Shown here: piece after piece, positions 22,354-33,228 of the stretch
How positions within the stretch are numbered: the stretch's first letter is position 1
How the letters are laid out: each line of letters starts with the position of its first letter
DNA from: Candidatus Altimarinota bacterium
GTDB taxonomy: Bacteria > Patescibacteriota > Gracilibacteria > BD1-5 > UBA6164
NCBI GenBank assembly: GCA_028691535.1
Contig: JAQUZB010000006.1
Location: forward strand, 35,149 to 94,014
Length of the DNA: 58,866 nucleotides
Direction: 5' to 3'
Made by a program: the position numbers and the translations under genes
Notes under the pieces: generated by a model
Told to the model about the DNA's origin: nothing
The model's input: only the letters and a program-made list of their open reading frames with translations
Database searches by the model: none

Positions 22354-22653
22354 ATGAAGAAATTTTTAATAACATTTTTTGTATTTTTATCAGCATTTTC
22401 ATCTTTAATTACAGTTAGAGCAGATTATACTACTGATAGTATTAATAGTTTTAAAAATAGTGTTTCTGCATCTGAACTTAATAGTATAGAAGATAAAAAA
22501 ACAAGAGTTTGTGAAGAAATATTTTTAAGAGCATTTATGAGAAGAGAATTTAGCGATAAAGAAAATTTAGTTTGTAGCGATATATTTGAAGTTAAAATAG
22601 AAGCACAAATGAATTTTATGAGATATGTATTAGAAAATAGATGAATTTACTAA
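22354..22653 (+). CDS. Small secreted protein, unknown
   Basis: 99 residues; one TGA near the end extends it three residues past the standard-code reading. Signal peptide MKKFLITFFVFLSAFSSLI, with likely cleavage after VRA. The mature part is charged and helical with two Cys (RVCEEIF and LVCSDIF) about 28 residues apart that could form a disulfide. No family recognised. It is monocistronic between terminators. Confidence 0.75.
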
Positions 22654-22687
22654 AAACCAATGTATACTTATACAATGGTTTTTTTGT
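22652..22687 (+). terminator. Intrinsic terminator
   Basis: AAAACCAATGTATA pairs with TATACAATGGTTTT with one mismatch and a T tract; it overlaps the stop codon. Confidence 0.8.
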
Positions 22688-22738
22688 TAATTTAAATATT
22701 TTATGGTATAATTATTTAAATATTTTTAAATTATTATT

Positions 22739-23572
22739 ATGAATTTTGCACAATTTTTAAAATCAAGAGATATTATTGACTGACCTGTATGTAAATCAGT
22801 AGAGCCAATAATTGATTCTAAGATAAGTAATATTGTATGACAAATGCCTAGAGAAGCAGTTGTTAGTTTAGTAGCAAATAAAAAAATAAAAGAAATAATT
22901 GAAAAACTTAGTGCATTTAATGATTCAGCATGAATTATTTGAGACTATTTAATAGAATTTGATATTAGAAAAAATAGTGATTTACTTACTAGTGCAAGAA
23001 ATATAAGATTTAAATGATTTAATTTACTTTTAATTCTTTATCTATATTGAGATGATTTAGTAAAAGATTATATTATTTTAGAATGAGTAGAACCAACAAG
23101 AGAAGATATTTTTTTATGAGAGTTATTATCTTGAATTACTCATGAATGAGATAAAGAAATTAATAATCTTTTGAAATTAGAAGATTATATTGAACAAATT
23201 TATAAAACTTGAGAAGTAAATTTTGATGTAAATTGAAAAATAATCGATAAAACTTTTATAGAATTTTTATTAGCTACTTACTCTTATTATTTGCAATTTT
23301 GAAACTCAATAAAATGATGAAATTTAGTTCATCATATAATATATGATTTTTTATGAAATCTTTTAAATAATAATAAATTACATTTTGATAAAAATATTAT
23401 TTTAAAATATATTGATGAATTATCAAAGTGATTACCAAGTGTAAGTTTTTATAAATGAATGTATATGTTAAAAAGACTTTTTGAAGATTATAATGAATGA
23501 GAAGAAATAATAAGTCCAAAAGTATTAAATGCATTAGCTCACTATAATGAACAATTAAAAATGTCATATTAA
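22739..23572 (+). CDS. Cytoplasmic protein of unknown function
   Basis: 277 residues, acidic and Ile/Leu/Asn-rich, predicted mostly helical; no signal peptide or clear membrane segment. Features include VCKSVEPIIDSKISNIVGQ at the start, FDIRKNSDLLTSARNIRF in the middle, and HHIIYDFLGNLLNNNKLHF. No catalytic motif seen and no family recognised. It has its own terminator on each side, so the neighbours do not suggest a role. Confidence 0.7.
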
Positions 23573-23607
23573 AAATAATTTAGAGTTTACTCTAAATTAT
23601 TTTTTTG
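23573..23607 (+). terminator. Intrinsic terminator
   Basis: AAATAATTTAGAG pairs with CTCTAAATTATTT across TTTA with a T tract, directly after the stop. Confidence 0.85.
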
Positions 23608-23660
23608 AAAAAAAGTATTTATTCATATACTAAGCTAAATTTAAAAATAATATACAAGTT

Positions 23661-24746
23661 ATGAAAATAGGAATTGTTTGATTACCAAATGTTTGAAAAT
23701 CTACTTTGTTTAATGCTTTGACAAAAAATTATAGTGCTGATGCTCAAAATTTTCCATTTTGTACAATTGAACCAAATGTTTGAATTGTAAATGTAAATGA
23801 TGAAAGATTAGAATTAATTAGATCAGCAGTTAATGGTCAAGTTATTGTTCCTGCAAATTGTGAATTTATAGATATTGCAGGAATAGTTGCCGGAGCAAGT
23901 GCTTGAGAATGACTTTGAAATAAATTTCTTGCAAATATTAGGGAAGCAGATGCTATACTTCAAGTAGTTAGAATATTTGAAGATAGTGATATAATTCATG
24001 TTCACTGAAAAGTTGATCCAAAATCAGATATAGAAGTTATAAATGCTGAATTAATTATGGCAGATATAGAAACTGTTACAAAAAGAATTTGAAGTGATAC
24101 TAGAAAAGCAAGAAATGATAAAGATATAGCTTTTGCAGTTGATGTTTACAATAAAGTTTTAGAAGAACTTAATAAATGAGTTTTAGTTACAAATATGAAT
24201 TTGTTACCAGATGAATTACTTGCAATTAAAGACTTACATTTACTTACAAATAAAGAATTTGTATATGCTTGTAATGTTTCAGAAGATATGATGGATACAA
24301 GTGAAGATGAACTAAAAAAATTACTTTGACTTGAAAATACAAAAAATAGAGTTGTTCCAATTTGTGCAAAACTAGAATCAGATATGATTGAAATGACAAA
24401 TGAAGAAAAAAAAGAATTTTTAAATGAAATGTGATTAAAATCTACAGGACTTGATGATTTAATTAAAACAAGTTATGATGCACTTGGTTTGATGTATTAT
24501 TTTACTGCTTGAGAAAAAGAAGTAAGAGCTTGGACAATTCATAAATGAGATACTGCACCAAAAGCGGCTTGAGTAATTCACTCTGATTTTGAAAAATGAT
24601 TTATAAAAGCTGATGTTGTTAATTGGAAAGATTTAGTTGAATTTGGAGGTTGGACAAAAGCAAGAGAAAATGCAAAGGTTTCTTTGCAATGAAAAGATTA
24701 TATCGTAAAAGATTGAGATATAATGCTTTTTAAATTTAGTAATTAG
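23661..24746 (+). CDS. ychF: Ribosome-binding ATPase YchF
   Basis: 361 residues, normal for YchF (OLA1 family), an Obg-related ATPase that binds ribosomes. Seen: G1 IVGLPNVGKSTLFNAL with both TGA glycines, PFCTIEPNVGIV, G3 FIDIAGIVAGASAGEGLGN, and VVRIFEDSDIIHV. YACNVSED occupies the place of the altered G4. The TGS domain is at the end: [39 protein letters not shown]. Monocistronic. Confidence 0.97.
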
Positions 24747-24755
24747 TAATCCTAA

Positions 24756-24783
24756 TTGACTTTATGCTTAAAATTTGTATAAA
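24756..24783 (+). promoter_or_regulatory. Promoter whose -10 lies in the terminator left arm
   Basis: TTGACT, 16 nt, TATAAA. The -10 sits within the left arm of the following 19-bp stem, so a transcript of the downstream gene would start near the loop and contain only the right arm. Confidence 0.55.
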
Positions 24784-24815
24784 TAATTATATTAATTATT
24801 TATACAAATTTTTTT
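24771..24815 (+). terminator. Terminator of ychF ending exactly at the next start codon
   Basis: A perfect 19-bp stem (AAATTTGTATAAATAATTA and its complement) with a 3-nt loop; the T tract ends at the base before the ATG of the PheA-like gene. Confidence 0.85.
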
Positions 24816-25901
24816 ATGCAAGTTGCTTGACTTAAAATGTGAACTTATACTCATGATGCTTATTTATGACTTTGAAGTCCTTGAGTATATATGCCTCAAA
24901 ATTGAAATACTGAAACAATTAGATTTTTAAGAGAAAATAGAGCTGTTTGATTATTACCAAAATTAAATGTCTATTGATGACCAGTTGAAGAAGTTATGTG
25001 AAATGTATGGAAAATAAGAGAAGCTAAAATGATTGGATATTTCCCGTTAAAAATACATCATGTTTTAGCTTGAAATATGAATTGAACTATGGAAGAATTA
25101 TGAGAAATTAGAGCACATCCACAAGCTCTTATGCAATGTTCAATATGACTTAAAGAAATATGAGCAAATCCAGAACAATTATTTAGTGAAGCATATAAAA
25201 CTCCAAATTTATATGAATCTTCTCAAATAATTTTAGAAATAGAAGATAAACCATGAAGTCTTTCTAATTCATTGGAAGTTTTTTCAAGAAATGGTATTAA
25301 TCTACATTATCTTCATTCTACACCATATGATAGAAAAAAATATAGATTTTATATTTTAATTGATGAAAAAGATATTGATAAAATCAATTCTAAAGTAATA
25401 AAAGATGAATTATTATCTGTCTGATGAAGTATTATTTGTGATAATTCTTTTGAATTAAATGATGGTTCAATAATTTTAACAAAAACTAAAACAAATGTTG
25501 ATTGAATTCCAGATGCTAAAATAAATCCTAGTATATGAGTTATTTGTAGTGAAAAAACAGCAAATGATGAATGATTAAAAATTTATAGAAATCCTTTTTG
25601 TCCTCCTGATAATGAAACTCATTTCAGTGTTGTATCAACTATGAAAAGCGATGTAACTGATAATTTTAGGTGATTAGTTAAAGATAAGATTATGTGATTA
25701 TTAACTCTACCAGATCAAAAATGATCATTATCAAGTGCTTTAAAAGTAATTAGTGAAGCATGATTATCATTAAGTTTTATTATGTCACTTGCAAATAATA
25801 TTTGATGATTTGATTTTCCACTAGTTATGGATAATTCAAGTGTTATTATTTGAGTTCAAAAAGAAATAATAAGTTTAGGATGAAATTTAAGAGTATTATA
25901 A
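24816..25901 (+). CDS. Prephenate dehydratase-like protein with two ACT domains
   Basis: 361 residues. Residues about 1-125 look like the prephenate dehydratase periplasmic-binding-like fold: KMGTYTHDAYLGLG, LLPKLNVYGGPVEEV (equivalent to the PIENS-type loop) and FPLKIHHVLAG followed by IRAHPQALMQC. The usual next segment of about 60 residues, with the STAxA and TRF catalytic motifs, is missing. The chain goes straight to an ACT domain (ILEIEDKPGSLSNSLEVF, then INLHYLHSTPYDRKKYRFY, equivalent to the ESRP motif) and a second ACT-like domain (LTLPDQKGSLSSALKV). It may be a divergent PheA or an inactive regulator. It is 9 bp upstream of a TyrA-like gene. Confidence 0.7.
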
Positions 25902-25910
25902 TTTTTTATT

Positions 25911-26717
25911 ATGAATAATATATTTATTGAATGATGATTTTGAAATCATTGAAGAGATTTAATATCAAGAGATATTTTTTGATGAGCGAAATTACCTATA
26001 TTAGTTTGAAGAAATCAATTTTTTTTATTCCCATGAAATCATGCAGTAATTACTCCAATTAGAATTACAAATGAAATAATAAAAAATATATTAAGTTTTT
26101 GAAATGATAGAACTCAAATAGTAAATTTTTCTTGAATTATGTGAACTTCAACTTGAATTGATGATGCTAGAGTTACAAATATTCATTGCCTTTTTTGACC
26201 TTGAGTTAATACAAATCTTACAGCAGTTGTTACTGAAGTAAAAAATGATTTTTCATTAAAATTAGAAAGAAATTTAGAAAAAGCAGGAATTAAATTATTG
26301 GAAATGTCTCCAGAAAACCATGATGAAAAAATGGCTATAATTCAATGATTAGCAAATTTTTGTGAAGTTATTCTGTGATTTTATTTTTGAAATAGACTGG
26401 AAGTAGTTGATTTATTATCAAAATGGCAAACAAATGCAACTGTAATTGAAGATATGATATTTTTAAATAAATATTTTGATAATATAAGAGAAAATATTTA
26501 TTTATTACTAAATGGATGAAATGATCTTAGTGATATTTTTTTATCAATTTCAGAAAAATATTTAAGTGATAATGATTTTAAAAAACTGTGTACTCCTAAT
26601 TTTTTAAGAGTTTTTGATTTTTTTTCTAAAAATAAATGATTTATTATAAATGAATATGTAGATAATTCAGATAATTTTTTAGATATGATAAGTATTGCTA
26701 AAAATTCAAAAAAATAA
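25911..26717 (+). CDS. Prephenate/arogenate dehydrogenase-like protein
   Basis: 268 residues. The start IFIEGGFGNHGRDLI fits a compact NAD(P)-binding GxGxxG loop followed by Arg. The dehydrogenase region has IVNFSGIMGTSTGI, then HCLFGPGVNTNLTAVV in place of the family HPMFGP motif. KLERNLEKAGIKLLEMSPENHDEKMAIIQGLANF matches the conserved helix with the catalytic His and the D-KMA-IQGL pattern of TyrA. The C-terminus is helical, as in the family dimer domain. With the gene 9 bp upstream it looks like a Phe/Tyr operon. Confidence 0.75.
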
Positions 26718-26745
26718 AAGACTTTTAGTCTTTTATTTTTTTGAA
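26710..26745. terminator. Bidirectional intrinsic terminator
   Basis: AAATAAAAGACT pairs with AGTCTTTTATTT across a 3-nt loop between convergent genes, overlapping both stop codons. Confidence 0.85.
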
Positions 26746-27681
26746 TTTTGCTATAAAAAATCATTCAGTTTCATCACTTGGTAATATTCTAATTGATTTT
26801 TCTACTTCAGATTTGTAAGCTACACTACCAAATTTTTTAATTCAATTTCTAGCATATTTATAATCAATATTTATATCTTGAATTTTTATTTCTGGGAAAT
26901 TACACAAGATCATATGCACAATTGCTTCATTTTCTTCAGGTGAAATCGTACATGTACTATAAACTAATTCTCAATCATCTTTTAGTAAAGGGATTGTATT
27001 TTTAATTATTTCTTTTTGTAATTTATAATTTTTATATACTACTTCATTTTTCCAATATGCGTAAGATTTTTCATTGCTTAAGTTAAATTTTCATTCTGCA
27101 CTACAAGGTAAATCAGCTATTATTTTGTCAAAATAATTTAAATATTCTGGAAAATCTTTTCATATATTTCTAGCATCATTTTTAATTATTTTTGCATTTT
27201 TTGCTCATTGTCTTTCAATTGTAAACTTTAATTTATCAATTCTTATAGCATTGTTATCATTTGCAATTATTTCTCATAGATTATTCATTTTTGCTGCTGC
27301 TTGAGATGTTTTTCATCCTGGTGCTGCAGTTATATCAAGTATTGCATCATTTTCGTTTATATCAAGTAATTCTACTGGTATTTGACTAGATAATGATTGT
27401 AGATATATCAATCAATTTTTAAAAATATCTAAATCCCATAAATCACTTTCTTTTGCTTCATCCAAAATATATGCATTATTCAAAAATCATACTTTTTTAA
27501 ATACTATATTTTTTTCATTTAATATTTTTTCTATTTCTTCATTGTTTGTTTTTAAAGTATTTACTCTAAAAACAGTATTTCTTTTTGAAGTATTAAATCA
27601 AGCTTCAATTATCTCTATATCTTCTTTAGAATATATATATTTTAATTTTTCTATGAAATCTTTATTTAGTTTATTTAGCAT
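26725..27681 (-). CDS. RsmB/RsmF-type RNA (cytosine-5-)-methyltransferase
   Basis: 318 residues. Seen: an N-terminal domain with NTSKRNTVFRVNTLKT, then the SAM fold with SSQIPVELLDI, LDITAAPGGKTSQAAAKM (motif I), IIADLPCSAEGKF (motif IV with one catalytic Cys) and VYSTCTISPEENEAIV (motif VI with the nucleophilic Cys). This is the NOL1/NOP2/Sun pattern. It lacks the long N-terminal NusB domain of RsmB, so RsmF or a CPR-specific rRNA/tRNA m5C enzyme is equally possible. Confidence 0.92.
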
Positions 27682-27708
27682 TTGACAATTTGTTGTTTTA
27701 AATATAAT
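27682..27708 (+). promoter_or_regulatory. Consensus promoter of the tRNA-like RNA
   Basis: TTGACA and TATAAT are both perfect, with a short 15-nt spacer. The expected start near 27715 leaves a leader of about 12 nt before the acceptor stem. Confidence 0.7.
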
Positions 27709-27726
27709 AAATTTTACTTATTTTAA

Positions 27727-27844
27727 CGGTGTGTAGCTAGCAATAGTGAATGAAGAATATTAACCTAAGTGCTCAAAAAGCATATTATGTGTGATATTAC
27801 TTCAATAGTATTTTATGCTGGTGCGAATCCAGTCACGCCGACCA
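27727..27844 (+). ncRNA. Oversized tRNA-like RNA with encoded CCA
   Basis: The ends are tRNA-like: acceptor stem CGGTGTG/CACGCCG (7 bp, one G-U), discriminator A, encoded CCA, and a 5-bp T arm GCTGG-TGCGAAT-CCAGT. The T loop is unusual, with G in place of the second T of TTC. Between acceptor and T arm are 83 nt instead of the usual 40-60. I see a weak GCTA/TAGT D-arm-like hairpin, an 11-bp stem (TGAAGAATATT with GATATTACTTCA, one bulged A), and an inner TGCT/AGCA hairpin. No convincing 7-nt anticodon loop was found. It has its own consensus promoter and terminator. It could be an intron-bearing or degenerate tRNA, a reduced tmRNA-like molecule, or another tRNA mimic. Confidence 0.6.
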
Positions 27845-27847
27845 ATT

Positions 27848-27880
27848 TTAAAACCTAGAAAATTCTAGGTTTTTTTTCTT
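27848..27880 (+). terminator. Terminator of the tRNA-like RNA
   Basis: AAAACCTAGAA pairs with TTCTAGGTTTT, followed by a run of T, 4 bp after the CCA end. Confidence 0.88.
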
Positions 27881-28652
27881 ATTTTTTAGACATCATTTCT
27901 ACTTCTTCATTTTTTTCTTTCATATATTGCATAAATTCTACTTTTTTGAATTTATATATGTATATTCATAATATAACAAATAATCATAACATAAATTTTC
28001 ACATATGATTTATTATCATTTCATAATATTTTCAGAAAACTACTCATAAAGTTATGATTGTAATTGACCGAATTATAGAACCAATTATGTTATATATCAT
28101 AAAAGTAAGGTTTTTCATTCCCATACTTCAAGCTATAAATGGTAAAAATGCTCTAGTAACTGGATGGAATTTTCAAATTGTAATTCATAAAGGTCCCCAT
28201 TTATTTATTCATTTTTTAAGATATTTTACTTCAGTAAGTCAAATACCAAACCAAATTCAATATTTTGAAAAAAACGAATCTCAATATATTTTTCAAAGAA
28301 GATATCAAATATAATTTCATATAATTGCTCAAAATGATGCAATTACATATATGTAGAATAAATGCTCTTTATCAATTTTTGCGAAAAATGATCATACAAT
28401 TAAAAGTATATTTTGTCATGGTACAACAATTCATAGTACAGGAAATGCTTCAATTAAGCTACTAAAAAATGCTATTACATAATTCCAATTTCAAAGAGAT
28501 TGTATTATAATTTCTAATTTTTTAATTAAATTTATTATTAATTCTTTATCAAAAATTGATACTATTGCTATAACTATGGTTAATAAAATAAGTATTATAT
28601 TTAATATATGAAATATGTTTTGTATTATTTTCTTAAGTATTTTTTTATTCAT
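27879..28652 (-). CDS. DedA/SNARE-associated family membrane protein
   Basis: 257 residues. After an N-terminal helix comes the family core: SSLIEAFPVLGIVVPGQNILL, matching the E-x-PxxGxxxPG re-entrant loop, IASFGAIIGNYIGYLLGKIYGD, and GKFHPVTRAFLPFIAGSMGM, which carries the conserved Arg and F-P-AG. Further helices end in a charged tail. DedA proteins are membrane transporters linked to lipid-carrier recycling (the UptA group moves undecaprenyl phosphate). UppS and a polyprenyl synthase lie 3-4 kb away. The substrate is not predictable from sequence. Confidence 0.87.
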
Positions 28653-28834
28653 AATTTAATTTAGTTTATATATTTGTATTATATTACTAATATTTATAAA
28701 AAACTATATAAATAATTTTAAAATATTTTGACTATTTTGATTTTTATTGTCAATTTACAATTTTAATTATATTTTTATTTGCATTTTTAGCATTTTAGTT
28801 AAAATTAAAGCAATTATTTTTTTATATTTTTGTT

Positions 28835-29854
28835 ATGGATGTGTTAAAAAATAGATTTGTTTATCTATCTATATCTTGATTCTTTTTAATTATTTCAATT
28901 TTTATGCTAATTTTTTGAAAATTAAACTTAGCAATTGATATGACAGGTTGAATAAATATGGAATATACTTATGAAGGTACAGTTGATATTGACTCAATTA
29001 GAAGTAAATTAGATGAAGAAAAAGAAACTGTTGTTTTTAATAATCAAAAAGTTATTAATAATGTAGGAGTTTATAGTATAACTTGAGAAAAAGCATTTTC
29101 AATTGTCGTTTGATTTGATTCAAGTATAAATGAAGTTGATTTAAGTAAATTAAAACTTGATTTCAAAAATAAGGTTTTTGAAACTTTAAAAGAAACAAAT
29201 AATACTATTGTAGAAACTAAATATACAAATATTTGAAAAAGTTTTTGAGATTATATTAGAAATACTGCAATTTTAACACTGTTAATTGCTATACTTGCAA
29301 TTACAATCTATGTTACTTATGCTTTTTCATGAGTTATATGATGAGTTAGTGTTATATCTTTTGCATTAATAACTCTAATCACATTGTTTCATGATGTTAT
29401 TATTTCTGCTTGATTATATATAATTTCTTGATATTTCTTTAAAGATTTTCAAATTGATACATTTTTTGTTACAGCATTACTTACTATATTAGGTTATAGT
29501 ATAAATGATACAATTGTTATTTTTGATAGAATCAGAGATAATTTGAAAAAATTTGGTTGAAAAACATGAAAAAATTGAAAAGAATTATATGAAATAATTA
29601 CTATTTCAATTAATGAAACACTAAAAAGAAGTGTATATACAAGTTTAACTTTATTTTTTGTTTTACTTACTATATTTATTTTTGGTCCAGAAAGTATTGC
29701 ATGATTTATATTAGCTATGATGTTTGGTACTATAGTTGGTACATATAGTTCTATTTTTATAGCTTCACCAATACTATATGAAGTAAATAAAAGTAAAAAA
29801 TTAAGTGTTTATAAAAAAGTTGTTATTAATCAAGATGATAAGATAGTAGTTTAA
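28835..29854 (+). CDS. secF: Protein translocase subunit SecF
   Basis: 339 residues. An N-terminal helix is followed by the conserved IDMTGGINMEYTY (family D-F-x-GG), a periplasmic P4 domain, and five C-terminal helices with [31 protein letters not shown] and [15 protein letters not shown]. These match the SecD/SecF motifs HD-x-G, GYSINDTVVVFDRIRE and N-TLSRTIxTSLT. No SecD is in the window. SecDF assists late export using the proton gradient. The 182-bp gap upstream holds its promoter region and nothing else recognised. Confidence 0.95.
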
Positions 29855-29865
29855 TTTAAAAATAA

Positions 29866-31620
29866 ATGAAATTAAATATTCTAAAAAAAGTTTTCAGTAC
29901 ATATATTGATACTGTATGAAAGACAAATGTTATATTTGTCTTCTTTTTTGGTATAATTGTTTCATTTATGGTAGTTATAGAACCATTATTTTTTTCTGAA
30001 ATTGTAAAAAAAATAGAAATTTTCTATAAAACGGGAGTATATAATTATTATGAAATAGTTAAAACTATGATTTATTGGGCTATTTTTATAGTAGTTACAA
30101 TAATATTAATGTACATTTATAGATATTATATTTCTGATGTATTAGCATTTAAAAATTATAGAAATGTATTTTTAAAATATGTAAAAAAAGTTTTTGATAT
30201 GCATTATTGAATCTATTTATGAAAAAAATCAGGTAGTATATACAAAAATTTTGATAGATGAGTAGAAGTACATTTTTTGCTTATTTTTGAATTTTTTAAT
30301 AGTATATATAAATCTATTGTTTCAATTCTTATTATAGTTGTAATTCTTTTTGTCATAAATTGGAAAATGGCTTTAATAGCTTTATCTATGCTTCCATTTA
30401 TGATTATGTTTTGAATTTATTTCAATAAAATAACTTGAGAAAGACAAAAAAAATTAAATGAAAGATGGGATGCTATCTATGGGGTAGTTTGAGATTCAAT
30501 GAGTAATTTTTTACTTTTTAAAACTCTTTGACTTGAAAAAGTTTTTTACTGAAAACTTAATTTTCAAATGAATGAAATATTTATTGATCAATTAAAAGTT
30601 TCTAAACAATGGTCTATTTCAGATATATATACTGCAATTTTGATCATGGTTTCTAGGCTCCTTGTTCTAGGATTTGGTATGTATTTTTTGATAAAATGAC
30701 AAATTGATTTTTATACATTATTTGTGGTTTTTTCATATCTAGGTTGGATTTATTTTCCACTTTGAGCTATATTTTCAATGCTTAAAAAATTACAAGAAAA
30801 TGTATTAGCAGTTGAGAGATTTTATGATGAATTTGAAAATATAGAGCAAGATTTAAAATCTGACTTATGAAAACAAATTAAAATAAAAAAATGAGACATT
30901 GATTTTAGAGATATATATTTCTCATATGTAAACTGAAAAAACGTATTAAATTGACTTAGTTTTTCAATAAAATCAGGTACTAAAAATGCTTTTGTATGAA
31001 ATACTGGTTCTTGAAAAAGTACAATTGTAAATTTAATACTTAGATTTTGGGATTGTAAAAAATGAAATATATTTATTGATTGATTAGATATTAATTCTAT
31101 TTCTAAAAGTTCTATTCGTGAACATATTTGAATTGTAACTCAAGATAATTCACTTTTTAATCTTTCAATCTTAGATAATCTTAGATTTGCTAAACCAAAA
31201 GCTACAATAAAAGAAATAAAGCAAGCATTAATTGATGCACAAGCAGATTTTGTCTTTGATTTAGAATATTGATTAGATACTATTATTTGAGAAAGATGAT
31301 TAAAACTTAGTTGATGAGAAAAACAAAGAATCTCACTTGCTAGACTTTTTTTAAAAAATCCTGAGATTTTAATTTTGGATGAAGCGACAAGTGCACTTGA
31401 TAATAAAACTGAAAAACTTATTCAAAAAGCACTTGATAAACTTATGAAATGAAGAACTTCAATAGTTATAGCTCATAGATTATCTACTATTCAAAATTCT
31501 GATAATATTTTTGTTTTAGAAAAATGAAAAATTGTTGAGGAATGAAATTATCAAAATCTTATTGGTAGTAAATGAAAATTTTATAATTTAGCGAATCCAG
31601 AACATTTAATAATTAATTAA
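29866..31620 (+). CDS. ABC exporter half-transporter (membrane plus ATPase)
   Basis: 584 residues. Six transmembrane helices occupy about residues 20-310. The ATPase domain has Walker A FVGNTGSGKSTIVN, Q-loop VTQDNSLFN, signature [14 protein letters not shown], Walker [14 protein letters not shown] and H-loop IAHRLST. This is the MsbA/LmrA-type exporter fold, working as a dimer. It starts 11 bp after secF and ends 7 bp before uppS, so all are probably one operon. The cargo (lipid, peptide or drug) cannot be told. Confidence 0.93.
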
Positions 31621-31627
31621 AAAACAG

Positions 31628-32305
31628 ATGATAAATCACCTTTGAATAATTATGGATTGAAATCGTAGATGGGCAAAATCTAGATTTTTCCCAGCAATTG
31701 CATGACATAAAGCTTGAGCTGATAATGTAGTAAAAATTACAAAAATATGTGAAAAATTATGAATTAATTATCTAACTCTTTGGGCTCTAAGCACTGATAA
31801 TTTGGTCAAAAGATCAAAAGAAGAAGTAGATTGAATTATAAAATTAGTAAATAATATAGAAAATTATTTATGAGAAATGCTAGATAAAAATTTGAGATTT
31901 GAGACTATTTGAGATCTAACACAATTACCTTTAGAATCTCAAGAAATTCTTAAAAAAATAAAGGAAAGAACAAAAAATAATACATGACTTACTTTAGTTT
32001 TAGCGCTTATCTACTGATGACAAGATGAGATAATAAGAGCAACTAAAAAAATAATAGAAAGTTGATTAAATCCAGATGAAATAACTAAGGAAAAATTTAG
32101 AGAATTTTTAGATACTGCAAGATTTCCAAAAGTTGATGTGATTGTTAGAACATGATGAGATATAAGACACTCTTGATTTTTACTTTTTGATAGTGAATAT
32201 AGTGAATATTATTTTACAGAGAAAAAATGGCCAGAATTTGATAAAAATGAGTTAGAAAAAGTTATAGATTTTTTTGATAAATCTAAAAGAAATTTCGGTA
32301 AATAA
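31628..32305 (+). CDS. uppS: Undecaprenyl diphosphate synthase (cis-prenyltransferase)
   Basis: 225 residues, slightly short of the usual 240-250. Seen: HLGIIMDGNRRWAKSR (catalytic Asp, pyrophosphate-binding region), GHKAGADNV, TLWALSTDN, LVLALIYGGQDEIIRA, and DVIVRTGGDIRHSGFLLFDSEYSEYYF (the R-x-G-x-RxS site and the conserved FFT-like region). It makes the C55 lipid carrier for wall synthesis. I chose the ATG that includes MINHLGIIMDG; it lies 7 bp after the ABC gene. Confidence 0.95.
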
Positions 32306-32322
32306 TTATTAATTTTAAAAAT

Positions 32323-33228
32323 ATGCTACCATCTTGGTATAGTGAATATAAACAAAAAATAGAAGATTCTATAAAAAAATATTTAGATAACTATTTTTTA
32401 GAAAATAAAAATGAAGTTTTAGATGATTTTAAAGAATCTATTTATTATAGTGTTGCTTGATGAAAAAGAATCAGAAGTATACTTGCTTTGGAGTTTTATT
32501 TGCTTTTTTCAAATAAAACATTAGTTGATTTAGATTTAGAATCAAAAGATGAAATCCATGATATTATTAAGTTTTGTATTGCATTAGAATTACTCCATAG
32601 TTATAGTTTAGTGCACGATGATTTACCTGCAATGGACAATGACTCATTTAGAAGATGAGAATTAACAACTTGGAAAAAGTATTGAGAAGCAAGCTGAGTT
32701 CTTATTTGAGATTTATTAAACTCTCTTGCATTTGAAATATTATGAGAATTAAAAGATCAAATAATTTGATTAAAATTGATAAAGAAATTTTGAACAAGTG
32801 TATGACTTTATGGTATGATTTGAGGACAAGTTTTGGATTTATATTATGAAAAAAATAATAAAGATTTATCGCTTGAAAAATTAGTTGAAGTTCATAATAA
32901 AAAAACAGGTGCATTAATAGAATTTTCAGTTTTTTGATGAATTTTATTATCAGGTTTTAAATGAAATATAGATAAATATCTTGAGTTTTGAAAAAAAATA
33001 TGACTTGCTTTTCAAGTTAAAGATGACTTACTTGATGTTGAATGAACAAAGGAAGAAACTTGAAAAAGCGTATGATGAGAACAGAAATGATTTGTTCACT
33101 TTATTTGATTAGAAAAAACAAAGGAATATTTAAATGAATTATCAAATTCTTGTTTAAATATAATATCAAATATGAAATCAAAAAAATTGGAATTTTTAGT
33201 TTGATATATAAGAGATAGAAAAAAATAA
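32323..33228 (+). CDS. Trans-polyprenyl diphosphate synthase (IspA-like)
   Basis: 301 residues. Seen: [13 protein letters not shown] (substrate-binding KxxR), the first Asp-rich motif [46 protein letters not shown], and the second Asp-rich motif [12 protein letters not shown]. It condenses IPP units to farnesyl or geranylgeranyl diphosphate, which feeds the adjacent UppS 17 bp upstream. Chain length cannot be fixed; the residues before the first motif (LEL LHSYSL) fit a short-chain FPP/GGPP enzyme. Confidence 0.93.

Noticed and set aside
27741-27763. tmRNA tag ORF inside the tRNA-like RNA
   Set aside because: GCA-start ORF ending TAA is short and ends EEY rather than the usual small hydrophobic tail, the RNA is far below tmRNA size, and no pseudoknots were seen. 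Kept only as a hypothesis in the finding.
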